NCBI GenBank assembly: GCA_001821475.1
Contig: MHMF01000034.1
Coordinates: 1-5,860, forward strand
DNA: 5,860 bases
Reading direction: 5' to 3'
Source of the DNA: Candidatus Nealsonbacteria bacterium RIFCSPLOWO2_01_FULL_38_120
GTDB lineage: Bacteria > Patescibacteriota > Minisyncoccia > Minisyncoccales > GWA2-38-27
Part shown: positions 5,490 to 5,860 of the stretch, in pieces
Layout of the letters: every line of letters starts with the position of its first letter
Position numbering within the stretch: the stretch's first letter is position 1
Program-made: the position numbers and the translations under genes
Notes under the pieces: generated by a model
What the model was told of the DNA's origin: nothing
Database searches by the model: none
The model's input: only the letters and a program-made list of their open reading frames with translations

Positions 5490-5513
5490 CCCATACTTAC
5501 CCACTTTCTCCCA
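5490..5513 (-). promoter_or_regulatory. MraZ operator: three TGGG boxes 10 bp apart
   Basis: On the minus strand TGGGA, TGGGT and TGGGG begin at 5513, 5503 and 5493, exactly 10 bp apart. MraZ is known to bind tandem TGGGN repeats separated by 5 nt, which is the same period. The next two positions on the grid, 5483 and 5473, begin TGCTA and TGTGG and may be degenerate boxes. The boxes begin just downstream of the predicted transcription start, so bound MraZ would block promoter clearance; that is inferred. Two more TGGG sequences (5538-5531) lie in the promoter spacer but off the grid. Confidence 0.8.
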
Positions 5514-5523
5514 CTACATATCC

Positions 5524-5553
5524 TTTATACCCCACCCAAGCATACTTCGTCAA
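5524..5553 (-). promoter_or_regulatory. Sigma70-type promoter of the GIY-YIG/mraZ/division operon
   Basis: TTGACG (5553-5548) and TATAAA (5529-5524), each matching five of six consensus bases, are separated by 18 bp on the minus strand. Transcription would start near 5517, giving a leader of about 100 nt before the GIY-YIG ATG at 5416. The strict TGGG array directly downstream supports this as the authentic mraZ-operon promoter. No comparable promoter is apparent between the GIY-YIG gene and mraZ. Confidence 0.75.
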
Positions 5554-5683
5554 CCTCGTAAAAAAGTTTGCTTTTCGCTTCTTTCATAAAAAAACGCCTT
5601 TCGGCGTTTTTTTATCAAATTTAATCTTATTCCAAGGAAAAATTATTAAAAATTATTTTAATTTAGGCAAACTTTTAACGAGG
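5554..5683. repeat. Long-range inverted repeat flanking the bidirectional terminator
   Basis: CCTCGTAAAAAAGTTTGC (5554-5571) and GCAAACTTTTAACGAGG (5667-5683) are inverted copies, 17 bp against 18 bp with one indel/substitution. They flank the terminator and an AT-rich stretch. The left arm abuts the -35 box of the operon promoter. This could be a duplicated regulatory site, the ends of a small element, or partial chance in AT-rich DNA. Confidence 0.45.
5588..5613. terminator. Bidirectional intrinsic terminator upstream of the operon promoter
   Basis: The stem ACGCC (5594-5598) with GGCGT (5603-5607) encloses TTTC and is flanked by seven A residues (5588-5594) and seven T residues (5607-5613). 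It therefore reads as a terminator on both strands. It lies 35 bp upstream of the -35 box and would insulate the division operon from minus-strand transcription coming from the right. Confidence 0.85.
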
Positions 5684-5723
5684 CTATCGCGCGCTTATCC
5701 CCTGTTTTTACACACCCCAAAAT

Positions 5724-5757
5724 AAAAATAAGCCCGATAATCATCGGACTAATTTTT
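5724..5757. terminator. Probable hairpin terminator for a minus-strand gene at the right edge
   Basis: AAAAAT plus AGCCCGAT (5724-5738) pairs with ATCGGACT plus ATTTTT (5743-5757) around a 4-nt loop, with two mismatches. T-rich sequence follows on both strands (minus strand: TTATTTTTATTTT). On the minus strand it begins 3 nt after the stop of the open frame that ends at 5760. Confidence 0.6.
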
Positions 5758-5759
5758 AA

Positions 5760-5860
5760 TTACTTTGAATTACGAAATGCTTTCTTGGTATTTTCTTCAA
5801 ATTTCAGAGCGAAAATTTGATAGAACGAGGAAGCATATCCGATGGATATGCTTACGAGTT
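5760..5860 (-). CDS. Possible 3' end of an unidentified minus-strand gene
   Basis: From the right edge to a TAA at 5762-5760 the minus strand is open for 32 codons, ending ENTKKAFRNSK. A hairpin terminator follows 3 nt after the stop, which is what supports a real gene end. Against it, the first codons lie within a strong palindrome that looks like a dispersed repeat, and the composition is unremarkable. No family is recognised. Confidence 0.25.
   Translation of the reverse strand, partial: LVSISIGYASSFYQIFALKFEENTKKAFRNSK
5824..5860. repeat. Strong palindrome at the right edge
   Basis: AAGCATATCC (5831-5840) and GGATATGCTT (5844-5853) form a perfect 10-bp stem with a 3-nt loop. The flanks AACGAGG (5824-5830) and ACGAGTT (5854-5860) extend the pairing with three mismatches. 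No T-run follows. It is likely another REP-like palindrome and may continue beyond the window. Confidence 0.6.

Overview
The window looks like a chromosomal fragment from a candidate-phyla bacterium, most likely Patescibacteria (Parcubacteria-like). This is an inference from three things: an AT-rich minimal mraZ-rsmH-ftsL-ftsI cluster with 1-4 bp gaps, short GC-rich palindromic repeats between and inside genes, and a small GIY-YIG protein of a kind common in those genomes. No rRNA, tRNA, CRISPR array or complete insertion sequence is visible.

Layout. Positions 1-45 hold what may be the first 15 codons of a minus-strand gene running off the left edge. Positions 46-226 are a divergent control region with a near-consensus sigma70-type promoter for a plus-strand gene at 227-841. 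That gene encodes a membrane-anchored 3D-domain protein, probably a cell-wall lytic enzyme, and it ends in an intrinsic terminator at 868-900. The rest, from about 5553 down to 912, is one minus-strand division and cell-wall cluster: GIY-YIG protein (5416-5201), mraZ (5156-4725), rsmH (4586-3699), ftsL-like (3694-3368), ftsI/pbp (3366-1672) and a short, degenerate Mur-ligase-like gene (1505-912). Positions 5614-5860 are mostly non-coding. They carry a second hairpin terminator, a possible 3' end of another minus-strand gene and a strong palindrome at the edge.

The most informative signal is the control region at 5553-5465. A promoter (TTGACG, 18 bp, TATAAA) is followed by TGGG boxes exactly 10 bp apart, the known signature of MraZ operators. 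It lies upstream of the GIY-YIG gene, not directly before mraZ. The GIY-YIG gene therefore appears to be the first gene of the MraZ-controlled operon.

How the genes fit together: MraZ probably autoregulates the operon, RsmH methylates 16S rRNA, FtsL and FtsI act in septal peptidoglycan synthesis, and the 3D protein may trim peptidoglycan. The Mur-like protein has lost its nucleotide-binding loop and both flanking domains, so it is unlikely to be an active ligase. Two composite palindromic elements (about 4604-4719 and 1559-1649) sit in the two largest gaps of the operon, and a short AAATCT-type repeat has been accommodated in frame inside rsmH.
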